A program made the position numbers and the translations under genes. The notes beneath the pieces were generated by a model. The model ran no database searches, was not told the origin of the DNA, and saw only the letters and a program-made list of their open reading frames with translations. From positions 1,392 through 17,889 of the forward strand of contig DTSC01000052.1 of the NCBI GenBank assembly GCA_012965625.1: a stretch of 16,498 bases of DNA. The letters are read 5' to 3'. Source of the stretch: Flavobacteriales bacterium. Its GTDB lineage: Bacteria > Bacteroidota > Bacteroidia > NORP154. This document shows, piece by piece, positions 1 to 8,390 of the stretch (position 1 is the stretch's first letter; each line of letters starts with the position of its first letter).

Positions 1-1537
1 TGGAGCCAGCTTTATCATTGGTGCCGGAACCCCTTGCACCACCAAATGGTTGCTGGCCAACGACTGCTCCTGATGGTTTATCATTGATGTAAAAGTTTCC
101 TGCAGCATTATTTAACCTCTTGGTTGCCAGTTCAATGGCATAACGATCCTGCGCTACAATTGCGCCTGTTAAAGCATAAATAGATGTTGAGTCAACGATT
201 GCCAGGGTTTCTTCAAACTTATTCTCATCATACACATAAATTGTTATTACCGGACCAAAAAGCTCTTCACACATGGTAATATACTTTGGATCTTTAGTGA
301 CAATCACTGTTGGCTCAATAAAATAACCTTGTGATTTATCACATGTTCCACCAACAATAATTTCTGCATTCCCATCTGATTTTGCATTCTCAATATAGCT
401 GGCAATATTGTCGAAAGAGGCTTCGTCAATGACTGCATTGACAAAATTGCCAAAGTCCTCAACATCACCCATCTTAAAGGAGTTCACGTCCTCAAGGAGA
501 TATCCTTTAACCTCCTCCCAAAGATTTGAGGGTATATAAGCCCTTGAAGCAGCTGAACACTTTTGCCCTTGGTATTCAAATGCTCCTCTGGAGATAGCCG
601 TAGCCAATGCTTTTGCATCCGCAGATTTGTGAGCCATAATAAAGTCTTTGCCACCAGTTTCACCGACTATTCTCGGATAGGTCTTGTATTTATGGATGTT
701 TGTGCCAACTACTTTCCAGATATCCTGAAAAACTCCGGTAGAACCTGTGAAATGGAAACCGGCAAAATCAGGATGATTGAAGATGACCTCACCAGCAACA
801 GGGCCAGACACATAAACTAAGTTAATCACACCATCCGGCACTCCAGCTTCTTTAAACAATTTCATCAGCACCCTGGCTGAATAGATCTGGGTCTTTGATG
901 GTTTCCAAACAACAGTATTCCCCATCATAGCAGGGGCAGTAGGTAAATTGCCGGCAATGGAAGTAAAGTTGAAAGGGGTAAGGGCAAACACAAAGCCTTC
1001 CAGAGGCCGCTGCTCCACCCTATTCCACACCCCAGGACCAGACTGAGGCTGCTGCTTGTAGATATCTGTCATGTACTGTACATTGAACTTTAAAAAGTCG
1101 ATCAGCTCGCACGTGGCATCTATCTCTGCCTGATAGGCATTTTTAGATTGCCCCAGCATGGTAGCAGCATTCATTTCCGCCCTATATGGGCCCGCCAAGA
1201 GTTCGGCTGCTTTCAAAAAGATAGAGGCCCTGTGCTCCCACGAAAGATTTGTCCATTGCTCCTTTGCTGCCATTGCAGCTTCAATGGCCTTTTCAACATG
1301 GCTCTTATCCCCCTGATGATAGTGCCCCAGGATATGCTGATGGTCATGAGGAGGAGAAATAGAAACCAGCTTGCCACTCTTCACTTCTTCATCTCCAATA
1401 TACATTGGGATCTCAAGTTCCTTGCCTTTAAGCTCCTTGAGCATTGCTTTTAGCTCTTCTCTTTCTTCGCTCTCCGGTGCATAAGATTTTACCGGTTCAT
1501 TAACCGGTTCAGGCACATTATAAAACCCTTTTGGCAT
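1..1537 (-). CDS. pruA: 1-pyrroline-5-carboxylate dehydrogenase (partial, C-terminus beyond window edge)
   Basis: This is the second enzyme of proline catabolism: it oxidises glutamate semialdehyde (from pyrroline-5-carboxylate) to glutamate with NAD+. I translated the minus strand from the ATG at 1537 and read 512 uninterrupted codons to the window edge. The chain is an aldehyde dehydrogenase of the stand-alone P5CDH type (ALDH4A1-like, about 540 residues), so only about 30 residues are missing. The N-terminus (MPKGFYNVPEPVNEP) is typical of that family. Visible motifs are the NAD-site segment ALTPFNFTSIAGN, the general-base Glu293 in VGETGGKD and the nucleophile Cys327 in GQKCSAASRAY; the 34-residue Glu-to-Cys spacing is standard for the superfamily. 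There is no PutA proline dehydrogenase domain at the N-terminus, so the first step must be a separate protein. apaG lies 256 nt upstream on the same strand. I see no clear promoter. Confidence 0.93.
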   Translation of the reverse strand, partial: MPKGFYNVPEPVNEPVKSYAPESEEREELKAMLKELKGKELEIPMYIGDEEVKSGKLVSISPPHDHQHILGHYHQGDKSHVEKAIEAAMAAKEQWTNLSWEHRASIFLKAAELLAGPYRAEMNAATMLGQSKNAYQAEIDATCELIDFLKFNVQYMTDIYKQQPQSGPGVWNRVEQRPLEGFVFALTPFNFTSIAGNLPTAPAMMGNTVVWKPSKTQIYSARVLMKLFKEAGVPDGVINLVYVSGPVAGEVIFNHPDFAGFHFTGSTGVFQDIWKVVGTNIHKYKTYPRIVGETGGKDFIMAHKSADAKALATAISRGAFEYQGQKCSAASRAYIPSNLWEEVKGYLLEDVNSFKMGDVEDFGNFVNAVIDEASFDNIASYIENAKSDGNAEIIVGGTCDKSQGYFIEPTVIVTKDPKYITMCEELFGPVITIYVYDENKFEETLAIVDSTSIYALTGAIVAQDRYAIELATKRLNNAAGNFYINDKPSGAVVGQQPFGGARGSGTNDKAGS

Positions 1538-1793
1538 ATTATTATAATTTAATTTTGTTCATACTCTATTTGCTTTCCTGGAACAATATTATCAATCTTA
1601 TCAACAATCCATTTTCGAAGGCATAAAACTACATCAAGTTTATTAAATTTTGAGTTTTAATTGTGATTTATTAATAACGAATTGGGCCAACAAAATGCAG
1701 GCTTTTGATTATTCGCAGAATTTACAAGAATTTAAGAAGCCTTTCATCTTTATCAAGAATCCCAAGGAGGCAGTAGCATTGAAAACAGCAATG
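1538..1793. other. Intergenic region, pruA-apaG
   Basis: These 256 bases separate the stop of apaG from the start of pruA. The stretch is AT-rich. I found no terminator-like hairpin with a T-run, no tRNA and no convincing promoter for pruA. A 35-codon ATG frame on the plus strand (1695-1802) runs into the end of apaG and has no recognisable sequence. Confidence 0.6.
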
Positions 1794-2180
1794 TTAATTT
1801 AATAAGTGGTTGACCACCATGGAAAATTCAGGAATATTAACATAAAACTGATTGCCTGTCATTATCCTTTCCATCAAATAGGTACCTTTCATTTTCCCAA
1901 TTTCAGTGGAGAGATCACATGTTGAAGAGTAGCAATGGTTCTCACCAGGCTTAAGAATTGGCTGTTCACCAACAACTCCTTTCCCCTCTACTTCTCGCAA
2001 CATGCCATTGGCATCATATATCCACCAATGACGACGTAATAATTTGACCGCTTGATCACTGCAATTTTCAATATCAACCCTATATGAAAACAAGTAAAGG
2101 GATTTCTTTGGATAAGAATAGCTGGGTTGATAAGCCGTTTCAACTGAGATCTTAATTCCTTCTGTAACCTCTGTAACCAT
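1794..2180 (-). CDS. apaG: ApaG family protein (Co2+/Mg2+ efflux protein ApaG)
   Basis: A 128-residue protein matching the single-domain ApaG family (usually about 125-130 residues) over its whole length. The glycine-rich family motif GKGVVGEQP is at residues 66-74, followed by ILKPGE, and the earlier segment FSYRVDIENCS fits the fibronectin-III-like beta sandwich. It has no signal peptide or membrane segment and should be cytoplasmic. In Salmonella a mutation in this gene (corD) affects cobalt resistance and magnesium efflux, and in E. coli it influences diadenosine tetraphosphate levels; the biochemical activity is not settled. The start is ATG. It lies 50 nt downstream of the T9SS plug gene on the same strand and may be co-transcribed with it; I know of no functional link. 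Confidence 0.92.
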   Translation of the reverse strand: MVTEVTEGIKISVETAYQPSYSYPKKSLYLFSYRVDIENCSDQAVKLLRRHWWIYDANGMLREVEGKGVVGEQPILKPGENHCYSSTCDLSTEIGKMKGTYLMERIMTGNQFYVNIPEFSMVVNHLLN

Positions 2181-2230
2181 ACTTGTTTTATAGAATAAAA
2201 ATAATCGTTAGTACAATAATAATGAAAATC

Positions 2231-3628
2231 TCAATACCTTGAGCTAAACTTTTTTACAGCAATTAAACTATTATAATTTTGGCTTGGCGAAGTATTATAA
2301 ACGAAAATGGAATATTCATTTTCAGTATCATAATGACTGCCTTCAATCAATGGTGCCTCACCAATTTTTTTTTCATCTTCCAGATATACATATTCATACT
2401 CGTAATAACCCTGCTTTAAATACAAAACGTTTTCATATGCAAATTTCTTATAATTATACTTCATTCGAGATTCTATACCGAAGCCCCAATTTGTAAGTCC
2501 GCCAAGGATGTATATGTTCCCATTGATCATAGGAGCTTCATAAGGCAAGGTAAAATGTACATATGCGTAATCAGCATCAACTTCACTGTTATCACCCTCA
2601 TCATTCTTTATAAAAAACCTTCCGTTTATATCACTATGTGAGGTATATCGTAAAAAATATCTTAATTTATCAGGATACAGATGTACATTGTTGCCAAGTG
2701 AATCAAACTCATACTTCTCTATAAATTCTGTTTGAAACCTAAAGCTCTTAAAATCAAAATTCCTGAATTCATTACCCCCATTAAAAACATTGTCTTCATC
2801 ATAATCATATATTAATTCATTATCTCTTACAAACACAGGATTTAATCCAGAAATAGCATTGTCCCACCTTCCATTCTGACGGATTACGACATATAGGTCG
2901 CCATAAGGATTCATGACTGAATAGCCCTCATGGTTAATAACAAAATCAACCTCCTGCTTATAGTTATTATCGCTAATCAATGTAGCTTTCCTAACTGAAG
3001 GAATTACAGTAACCTTGGATTCTACTACCATAAAACGCTTAGTTAATATTGGAACATCAGGTTTACCCTCCTCAAAAACTTTTAGAATATAATTTCCGGA
3101 GATCATGATTCCCATGTCTTCATTAGGAATAATTAGATTGTAATGAATATAGGATTGAATGGTGTTAAAGGAATGAGAGTAATCTAAAATTTCATTTTCG
3201 AAAAAACCATTAATAAAATCAGAGGGTATTAATTCCGAATCTTCCCATTTTGAATTACAATGAATAATTGTATAGCTATAGTTTGCTATCTTATCATCAA
3301 AATCATCAAATGACAATTTGATTTTTTCGCTTGTGTTCAACTCAATGATTGGTTCTGCCAAAGGCCATCCCTCTTTATGCAGCTGGACTGTCTTAATTTC
3401 TTCCTTATACACATAATCTTCATATCTCAAAAACTGCTTAATAAAATAATCATCTACTCCATCTTCAGTATCTATATTTGAGGTATCTGCTTCAGCAACA
3501 AGTTCTTTAGACTGAATCACTTGTTTTTTAACCGAGCAGCTACAAAGACACAATACCAATAAACACAGCATTGCAAAAACAAGCAATTGCAAACTGTTGG
3601 CACGCCTATCTTGTAAACGGTAAATCAT
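2231..3628 (-). CDS. Type IX secretion system plug protein (DUF5103), predicted lipoprotein
   Basis: This protein matches the T9SS plug family (DUF5103). In Flavobacterium the plug associates with the giant SprA translocon and closes its periplasmic face when no substrate is passing. The diagnostic stretch is YTIIHCNSKWEDSELIPSDF followed by NGFFENEILDYSHSFNTIQ, YIHYNLIIPNEDMGIMISG and NYILKVFE. A later half (YAYVHFTLPYEAPMINGNIY, then ILGGLTNWGF and QGYYEYEYVY) also fits the family. I start it at the ATG at 3628 (465 residues): the open frame continues to 3673, but that start would be TTG and would give an overlong signal region. From 3628 the protein has a basic n-region, a hydrophobic core and a lipobox LCSC with the lipidated Cys at residue 31. 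A TATATTTG box sits four bases upstream of this ATG. It diverges from nqrA. No other T9SS gene lies in the window. Confidence 0.87.
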   Translation of the reverse strand: MIYRLQDRRANSLQLLVFAMLCLLVLCLCSCSVKKQVIQSKELVAEADTSNIDTEDGVDDYFIKQFLRYEDYVYKEEIKTVQLHKEGWPLAEPIIELNTSEKIKLSFDDFDDKIANYSYTIIHCNSKWEDSELIPSDFINGFFENEILDYSHSFNTIQSYIHYNLIIPNEDMGIMISGNYILKVFEEGKPDVPILTKRFMVVESKVTVIPSVRKATLISDNNYKQEVDFVINHEGYSVMNPYGDLYVVIRQNGRWDNAISGLNPVFVRDNELIYDYDEDNVFNGGNEFRNFDFKSFRFQTEFIEKYEFDSLGNNVHLYPDKLRYFLRYTSHSDINGRFFIKNDEGDNSEVDADYAYVHFTLPYEAPMINGNIYILGGLTNWGFGIESRMKYNYKKFAYENVLYLKQGYYEYEYVYLEDEKKIGEAPLIEGSHYDTENEYSIFVYNTSPSQNYNSLIAVKKFSSRY

Positions 3629-3632
3629 CTGG

Positions 3633-3640
3633 CAAATATA
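3633..3640 (-). promoter_or_regulatory. Candidate -7 box (TATATTTG) for the T9SS plug gene
   Basis: On the minus strand TATATTTG matches the Bacteroidota -7 consensus TAnnTTTG and ends four bases before the chosen ATG, implying a leaderless or nearly leaderless transcript. I see no TTTG/TTG -33 box at the expected spacing, so this is tentative. Confidence 0.35.
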
Positions 3641-3723
3641 TGGGATAATGGTTTGTAATACTGTAGATTTCAATCACTTCAACGAAAAAAGTTCATTAAA
3701 GAACAAAAAACTTAAAAAATTTA

Positions 3724-3731
3724 TAGTTTTG
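3724..3731 (+). promoter_or_regulatory. Candidate -7 box (TAGTTTTG) for the nqr operon
   Basis: TAGTTTTG matches TAnnTTTG and lies 41 bases before the nqrA ATG, which would give a 5' leader of roughly 35 nt. It is in the AT-rich gap between the divergent plug gene and nqrA, the only place a promoter for the seven-gene operon could sit without lying inside a gene. No convincing -33 element is seen. Confidence 0.4.
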
Positions 3732-3772
3732 TGCCATAATTACAAGGAAGGCTATTTATCTAGCCCAGACAT

Positions 3773-5122
3773 ATGGGATCGATTGTTAAAATCAGGAAGG
3801 GGTTGAATATTTGCCTGAAAGGTGAGGCTGAAAAAGTATATGCAGAGATACCTCAATCAGAGACAATTGTAATAAAACCAACAGATTTTGTAGGAGTAAA
3901 ACCAAAACTTTTAACTAAAGTTGGTGATGAGGTAAAGGCTGGTTCAGCATTATTTTGCGATAAAGAGAATCCAAAGATCCTATTTACTTCACCTGTAAGT
4001 GGAGAGGTAATTGAAATAAACAGGGGAGAAAAGCGAAAAATCCTGGAGGTTAAGATTTTAGCTGACAAAGAAATTGCTTATGAACCTTTTGAGAGAGGAG
4101 ATCCCAATGATTTATCTCGAGAAGAGATTATTGAATTATTGCTAAAAAGTGGCATATGGCCATTAATACGCCAGAGACCATTTGAGGTCATTGCTAATCC
4201 TGATGATACCCCAAAGGCAATCTTTATATCGGCATTCAATAGCGCTCCTTTAGCAGCTGATAATGACTTTATTCTGCACGGACATGGGGAGGAATTCCAA
4301 GTCGGACTAAATGCAATAGCAAAATTGTCAGGGGGAAAGGTTCATTTGAATGTGAATGCAGATTCTACTACTTCTAAAGTCTTTACTAATTCCAAGAATG
4401 TACAGATCAACCATATCTCGGGACCACATCCTGCCGGAAATGTAGGAGTTCAGATCCACCATATTGACCCCATCAATAAAGGTGAGGTAGCATGGCATCT
4501 AAGTCCCCAAGATGTTCTTATAATTGGGAGATTATTTAATGAAGGCAGATACAATGCATCGAGAGTTATTGCCTTTACAGGTTCAGAGGTAAAAAAAGCC
4601 AAATATTTTAAAACTCTTGTTGGTGCGTCTATCAAGCACATGGTTGCTGATAATACCAATGAAGGCAATCTTAGGCATATAAGTGGAAATCCTTTAACAG
4701 GCAGCAAGATACCTGATAATGGATATATTGGGTTCTATGACACTCAAGTAACTGTTTTGCCGGAAGGAGACAAGATGGAGTTTTTGGGATGGCTTGCCCC
4801 TGGATTTCATAAGTTCAGCATGTCCAGAACGTTTTTATCTTGGCTAATACCTGGGAAAAAATATGGCCTTAACACCAATTTAAATGGTGAGTCAAGAGCT
4901 TATGTAGTAACTGGAGAATACGAAAAAGTGATGCCCATGGATATTTACCCTGTTCATTTAATTAAATCCATTATGATAGGAGATATTGAACGGATGGAAA
5001 ACCTGGGTATCTATGAAGTGGCTGAAGAGGATTTTGCACTTTGTGAATTTGTATGCACATCAAAGATCAATGTTCAACCTATAATTAGGGAAGGCCTTGA
5101 CATGGTTAAAGCCGAGTGTTAA
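3773..5122 (+). CDS. nqrA: Na+-translocating NADH:quinone oxidoreductase subunit A
   Basis: NqrA is the large cytoplasmic, cofactor-poor subunit of the Na+-pumping NADH:quinone oxidoreductase, involved in quinone binding and in complex assembly. The 449-residue length is normal. The N-terminus (KIRKGLNICLKGEAEK) is the family start, and residues 73-81 (SPVSGEVIE) belong to the barrel-sandwich, lipoyl-like domain. Later family segments are GPHPAGNVGVQIHHIDPI, GLNTNLNGESRAYVVTGEYE and, near the end, DFALCEFVCTSKINVQPII. It has no membrane helices. It is the first gene of a plus-strand operon whose order (ABCDEF-apbE) is the usual one, with nqrB beginning 12 nt after its stop. The ATG at 3773 has no strong Shine-Dalgarno sequence. 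Confidence 0.97.
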   Translation: MGSIVKIRKGLNICLKGEAEKVYAEIPQSETIVIKPTDFVGVKPKLLTKVGDEVKAGSALFCDKENPKILFTSPVSGEVIEINRGEKRKILEVKILADKEIAYEPFERGDPNDLSREEIIELLLKSGIWPLIRQRPFEVIANPDDTPKAIFISAFNSAPLAADNDFILHGHGEEFQVGLNAIAKLSGGKVHLNVNADSTTSKVFTNSKNVQINHISGPHPAGNVGVQIHHIDPINKGEVAWHLSPQDVLIIGRLFNEGRYNASRVIAFTGSEVKKAKYFKTLVGASIKHMVADNTNEGNLRHISGNPLTGSKIPDNGYIGFYDTQVTVLPEGDKMEFLGWLAPGFHKFSMSRTFLSWLIPGKKYGLNTNLNGESRAYVVTGEYEKVMPMDIYPVHLIKSIMIGDIERMENLGIYEVAEEDFALCEFVCTSKINVQPIIREGLDMVKAEC

Positions 5123-5134
5123 AGAAGAAAAGTT

Positions 5135-6325
5135 TTGAAATTTTTAGAAAACATATTAGAAAAAGCAAAGCCACATTTTGAGGAAGGTGGAAAGCTAAAA
5201 AAACTGTTTCCGGTTTATGATGCATTTGCCACCTTTTTATTTGTGCCTGATCATGTAACACGCAAAGGCACGCATATCCGTGATGGCATTGACCTTAAAA
5301 GGACTATGATCACCGTTGTGCTGGCATTGGTTCCCTGCTTGCTTTTTGGCATATGGAACACTGGCCACCAGCACTTTCTTGCTTTGGGACAGTTCACTGG
5401 CCTGGAAGATGGGTTCTGGGATAAGGTGGTCTTTGGTACCATAAAGGTATTACCTATAGTAATGGTATCCTATATGGTTGGCCTCGGCGTAGAATTTATA
5501 GGAGTCACCATAAAAAAAGAGCAGGTTAACGAAGGGTACCTGGTATCAGGTATGCTGATACCCCTGGTAATGCCGGTTGACATTCCGTTATGGATGGTTG
5601 GGGTGGCTACGGTATTTGCAGTGGTCATTGGAAAGGAAGTATTTGGCGGTACTGGAATGAACATCCTGAACCCTGCACTTACTGCTCGGGCATTTTTGTT
5701 CTTTGCCTACCCAACTAAAATGTCTGGTGATGTGGTATGGGTTAACACCAGCCTTGAAGAGGGTGAAGTAGTAGCAGACGGCTATTCCGGTGCTACTCCG
5801 CTGGCACAAGCCATTGACAATGGAGACAGGATCACCTCTGTAACAGGAGAACCACTGAGTATGATGGATATGTTTTTTGGTTTTATGCCTGGCTCTATTG
5901 GTGAGACCTCAGCGTTGGCATGCCTAATAGGCGCTTTTATATTACTTTTTTCGGGTATAGGAAGCTGGAGGATCATGCTATCCGTATTTGTTGGAGGATA
6001 TTTAATGGCTTGGATATTCAACACGTTTGCAGTGAACCCATTTATGGAGGTGCCTCCATTAACCCAATTGGTAATGGGAGGATTTATTTTTGGAGCTGTT
6101 TACATGGCAACAGATCCGGTTACAGCAGCCCAAACCAATAAAGGCAAGTACATCTATGGATTTTTTATCGGATTTCTTGCGATCATGATACGGGTGTTCA
6201 ACCCTGCTTATCCTGAGGGGATGATGCTGGCAATCCTTTTCATGAATGTAATGGCTCCACTTATTGATCATTATGTGGTTGGGGCCAATATTAATCGAAG
6301 GCTGAAAAGGCTGAAAGCTGCTTAA
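5135..6325 (+). CDS. nqrB: Na+-translocating NADH:quinone oxidoreductase subunit B
   Basis: NqrB is the large membrane subunit. It carries a covalent FMN and riboflavin, contributes to the quinone site and forms the Na+ path. The 396-residue protein has about ten hydrophobic segments after a soluble N-terminus, with the family start LFPVYDAFATFLFVPD and the segment GTGMNILNPALTARAF. The flavinylation motif SGAT is at residues 218-221, so Thr221 should carry the phosphoester-linked FMN (equivalent to Thr236 of Vibrio cholerae). The DPVTAA motif near residue 328 is shared with RnfD. The start codon is TTG at 5135, preceded by the purine-rich stretch AAAGAAGAAAAG; the next in-frame ATG would remove conserved sequence. 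It is 12 nt after nqrA and 6 nt before nqrC. Confidence 0.97.
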   Translation: MKFLENILEKAKPHFEEGGKLKKLFPVYDAFATFLFVPDHVTRKGTHIRDGIDLKRTMITVVLALVPCLLFGIWNTGHQHFLALGQFTGLEDGFWDKVVFGTIKVLPIVMVSYMVGLGVEFIGVTIKKEQVNEGYLVSGMLIPLVMPVDIPLWMVGVATVFAVVIGKEVFGGTGMNILNPALTARAFLFFAYPTKMSGDVVWVNTSLEEGEVVADGYSGATPLAQAIDNGDRITSVTGEPLSMMDMFFGFMPGSIGETSALACLIGAFILLFSGIGSWRIMLSVFVGGYLMAWIFNTFAVNPFMEVPPLTQLVMGGFIFGAVYMATDPVTAAQTNKGKYIYGFFIGFLAIMIRVFNPAYPEGMMLAILFMNVMAPLIDHYVVGANINRRLKRLKAA

Positions 6326-6331
6326 TGAACG

Positions 6332-7069
6332 ATGAATAAAGAAGGGAATGTATACACTTTTGGATTTGCCATTGTAATGGTGATTGTGGTTGCTACCCTG
6401 TTATCCATTGCTGCTATAAGCCTTAAACCCATGCAAAAAAAGAATGAGCAGCAGGAAAAAATGCAGGCAGTGCTGAAAACCATAGGGGTGAACTGTACCA
6501 GGGAAGAAGCAGAACTGCAATTCAATGATTTTGTAAAAAAACGGCTTATACTCGATTTCGAGGCTGTGGTAAAATCAGAGGAATCAGGAGAGATCGACCC
6601 GTTGAACAAGCAGGATGCCTTTAACATTGACATTATAAAAGAATTCAAGAATTCTGCACTTGGACCAGAGGGAAGAAATTATCCCCTTTATGTTTGTGAA
6701 AAGGATGGAAGCAACTATTATGTGATCCCAATGGTAGGTAAGGGACTTTGGGGTCCAATCTGGGGTTTTGTTGCTATTGGGGATGATATGAATACAGTAT
6801 TTGGAGCCAGCTTTGACCATAAAACGGAAACGCCTGGTTTAGGTGCTGAAATAAGGTATGAGCCTTTTCAAAGTCAGTTCCCTGGAGAAAAGATATTTGA
6901 TAATAATGGTAAATTTGTTTCCATCAAGGTAATTAAGGGCGGTGCGGAAGAGTACAATGTCCATGGTGTTGATGCAATTACCGGCGGAACCATAACAAGT
7001 AATGGGGTTACAGAAATGATCGAAAGAACATTAAAGGTTTATGCCCCCTATTTAAGAAAATCCAACTAG
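6332..7069 (+). CDS. nqrC: Na+-translocating NADH:quinone oxidoreductase subunit C
   Basis: NqrC is a single-helix membrane subunit with a periplasmic FMN-binding domain; it passes electrons between the membrane iron centre and the NqrB flavin. The 245-residue protein has one N-terminal transmembrane helix (about residues 7-30), then a soluble domain including GLWGPIWGFVAIGDDMN and KTETPGLGAEI, both typical of the FMN-binding domain also found in RnfG. The flavin attachment motif reads DAITGGTIT at residues 214-222, with Thr220 the predicted FMN site. The family more often shows SGAT, so Gly replaces Ala here. The helix-loop residues before the domain are poorly conserved, as usual. It starts with ATG 6 nt after nqrB and is followed 8 nt later by nqrD. 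Confidence 0.96.
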   Translation: MNKEGNVYTFGFAIVMVIVVATLLSIAAISLKPMQKKNEQQEKMQAVLKTIGVNCTREEAELQFNDFVKKRLILDFEAVVKSEESGEIDPLNKQDAFNIDIIKEFKNSALGPEGRNYPLYVCEKDGSNYYVIPMVGKGLWGPIWGFVAIGDDMNTVFGASFDHKTETPGLGAEIRYEPFQSQFPGEKIFDNNGKFVSIKVIKGGAEEYNVHGVDAITGGTITSNGVTEMIERTLKVYAPYLRKSN

Positions 7070-7077
7070 CCCTGATA

Positions 7078-7767
7078 ATGGCAACTAAAGAATTAACAGA
7101 CCAGTCAGTAGTAGAGACAAAAGAAAAGAAAAAGGAGCCACTGTTCTCTAAAAAGAACAGAAAGATTATAGCAGATCCTATGGATGACCAGAACCCCATT
7201 ACTGTTCAGGTATTGGGTATATGTTCTGCTTTGGCCATAACCGTACAGGTTGAGCAGGCAGTAGTAATGGCATTGTCTGTTATGGTTGTTATGGCTTGTG
7301 GAAATGTGATAATTTCTTTGTTGCGAAATGCGGTTCCTAATAGGATAAGGATCATTGTTCAACTAGTGATAGTAGCCTCTCTGGTAATATTGGTGGACCA
7401 GGTACTTAAAGCCATCGCATATGATGTAAGTAAAGCATTGTCGGTCTTTGTTGGACTTATCATTACTAATTGCATCATTATGGGTAGGCTGGAAGCTTTT
7501 GCATTAGGGAACAAACCATGGCCTTCCTTTTTAGATGGAATTGGCAATGCTGCTGCATATGGTGTAATATTAATAATTGTTGCTGTTTTCAGGGAATTAT
7601 TTGGTTCTGGCAAGCTGTATGGGTACCAGGTTGTTCCTCAGGCATTTTATGATGCTGGTTATGAAAACAATGGCCTGATGATTTTGCCCCCTATGGCATT
7701 AATCCTCGTTGGGCTAATAATATGGGTGCAAAGAAGCAGAAATACTAAACTAATAGAAGAAAACTAA
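7078..7767 (+). CDS. nqrD: Na+-translocating NADH:quinone oxidoreductase subunit D
   Basis: NqrD is a six-helix membrane subunit that with NqrE forms an inverted pair holding an intramembrane iron centre. The 229-residue protein has both ligand cysteines: Cys49 in VLGICSALA and Cys132 in TNCIIMGRLEAFA, equivalent to Cys29 and Cys112 of Vibrio cholerae. The 20-residue shift comes from a charged, lysine-rich N-terminal extension (KEKKKEPLFSKKNRK), which I believe is common in Bacteroidota. The NPITVQVLG segment and the late GKLYGYQVVPQAFYDAGYE region also match NqrD rather than RnfE. The stop TAA shares one base with the ATG of nqrE (TAATG at 7765-7769), which suggests translational coupling. 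Confidence 0.97.
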   Translation: MATKELTDQSVVETKEKKKEPLFSKKNRKIIADPMDDQNPITVQVLGICSALAITVQVEQAVVMALSVMVVMACGNVIISLLRNAVPNRIRIIVQLVIVASLVILVDQVLKAIAYDVSKALSVFVGLIITNCIIMGRLEAFALGNKPWPSFLDGIGNAAAYGVILIIVAVFRELFGSGKLYGYQVVPQAFYDAGYENNGLMILPPMALILVGLIIWVQRSRNTKLIEEN

Positions 7768-8384
7768 TGCTGGAACTCGTTAACATATTTGTAAAGGGGA
7801 TATTCATTGAGAATATGATATTTGCCTATTTCCTGGGCATGTGTTCCTATCTGGCTGTTTCTAAAACTGTTAAAACAGGGGTGGGCCTAGGTTTTGCAGT
7901 GATATTTGTTTTAGGTATTACAGTACCCATCAACTACCTGCTTGAAAATTACGTATTGAAAGAAGGAGCACTTACATGGGTATCTCAAGATTTTGAAACA
8001 ATTGATTTAAGTTTTCTGGGTTTTATTATGTTCATTGCGATTATTGCAGCCATGGTACAGCTGGTAGAGATGATAGTGGAAAAATTTTCACCAGCACTCT
8101 ATGGGGCTTTAGGGATTTTCCTGCCGCTTATTGCAGTTAATTGCTCTATTCTTGGAGGTGCCCTATTCATGCAGGAAAGACAATATTCTTCTATAGCGGA
8201 GGCCAGTGTGTTTGGGCTGGGTTCTGGCGTTGGTTGGTTCATGGCTATTGTTGCTATTGCAGCCATTAGGGAAAAGATCCGCTACTCCCATGTTCCTGCC
8301 CCACTGAGAGGCTTGGGTATAACCTTTATCATTACTGGTTTAATGGGATTAGGATTCATGAGCTTTATGGGAATTGAATTATAA
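7767..8384 (+). CDS. nqrE: Na+-translocating NADH:quinone oxidoreductase subunit E
   Basis: NqrE is the six-helix partner of NqrD. The 205-residue length is near the family norm (about 198-205). The two iron-ligand cysteines are Cys26 in FLGMCSYLAVSK and Cys126 in AVNCSILGGALF, matching Cys26 and Cys120 of Vibrio cholerae; the second sits in a slightly longer context. The start IFIENMIFAYFLG and the stretch FGLGSGVGWFMAI are typical of NqrE, and GLGITFIITGLMGLGFMSF forms the last helix. Its start codon overlaps the nqrD stop by one base, and nqrF follows after 6 nt. With NqrD it forms the site that needs iron delivery during assembly, relevant to the small four-Cys protein at 10774-10971. Confidence 0.97.
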   Translation: MLELVNIFVKGIFIENMIFAYFLGMCSYLAVSKTVKTGVGLGFAVIFVLGITVPINYLLENYVLKEGALTWVSQDFETIDLSFLGFIMFIAIIAAMVQLVEMIVEKFSPALYGALGIFLPLIAVNCSILGGALFMQERQYSSIAEASVFGLGSGVGWFMAIVAIAAIREKIRYSHVPAPLRGLGITFIITGLMGLGFMSFMGIEL

Positions 8385-8390
8385 CTTGGT

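Noticed and set aside
563..1453. Plus-strand frames of 85 and 101 codons (563-820, 1148-1453)
   Set aside because: They lie wholly inside pruA on the opposite strand, and their translations show no family features.
1695..1802. 35-codon plus-strand frame between pruA and apaG
   Set aside because: It is very short, has no ribosome site or recognisable sequence, and its end overlaps apaG.
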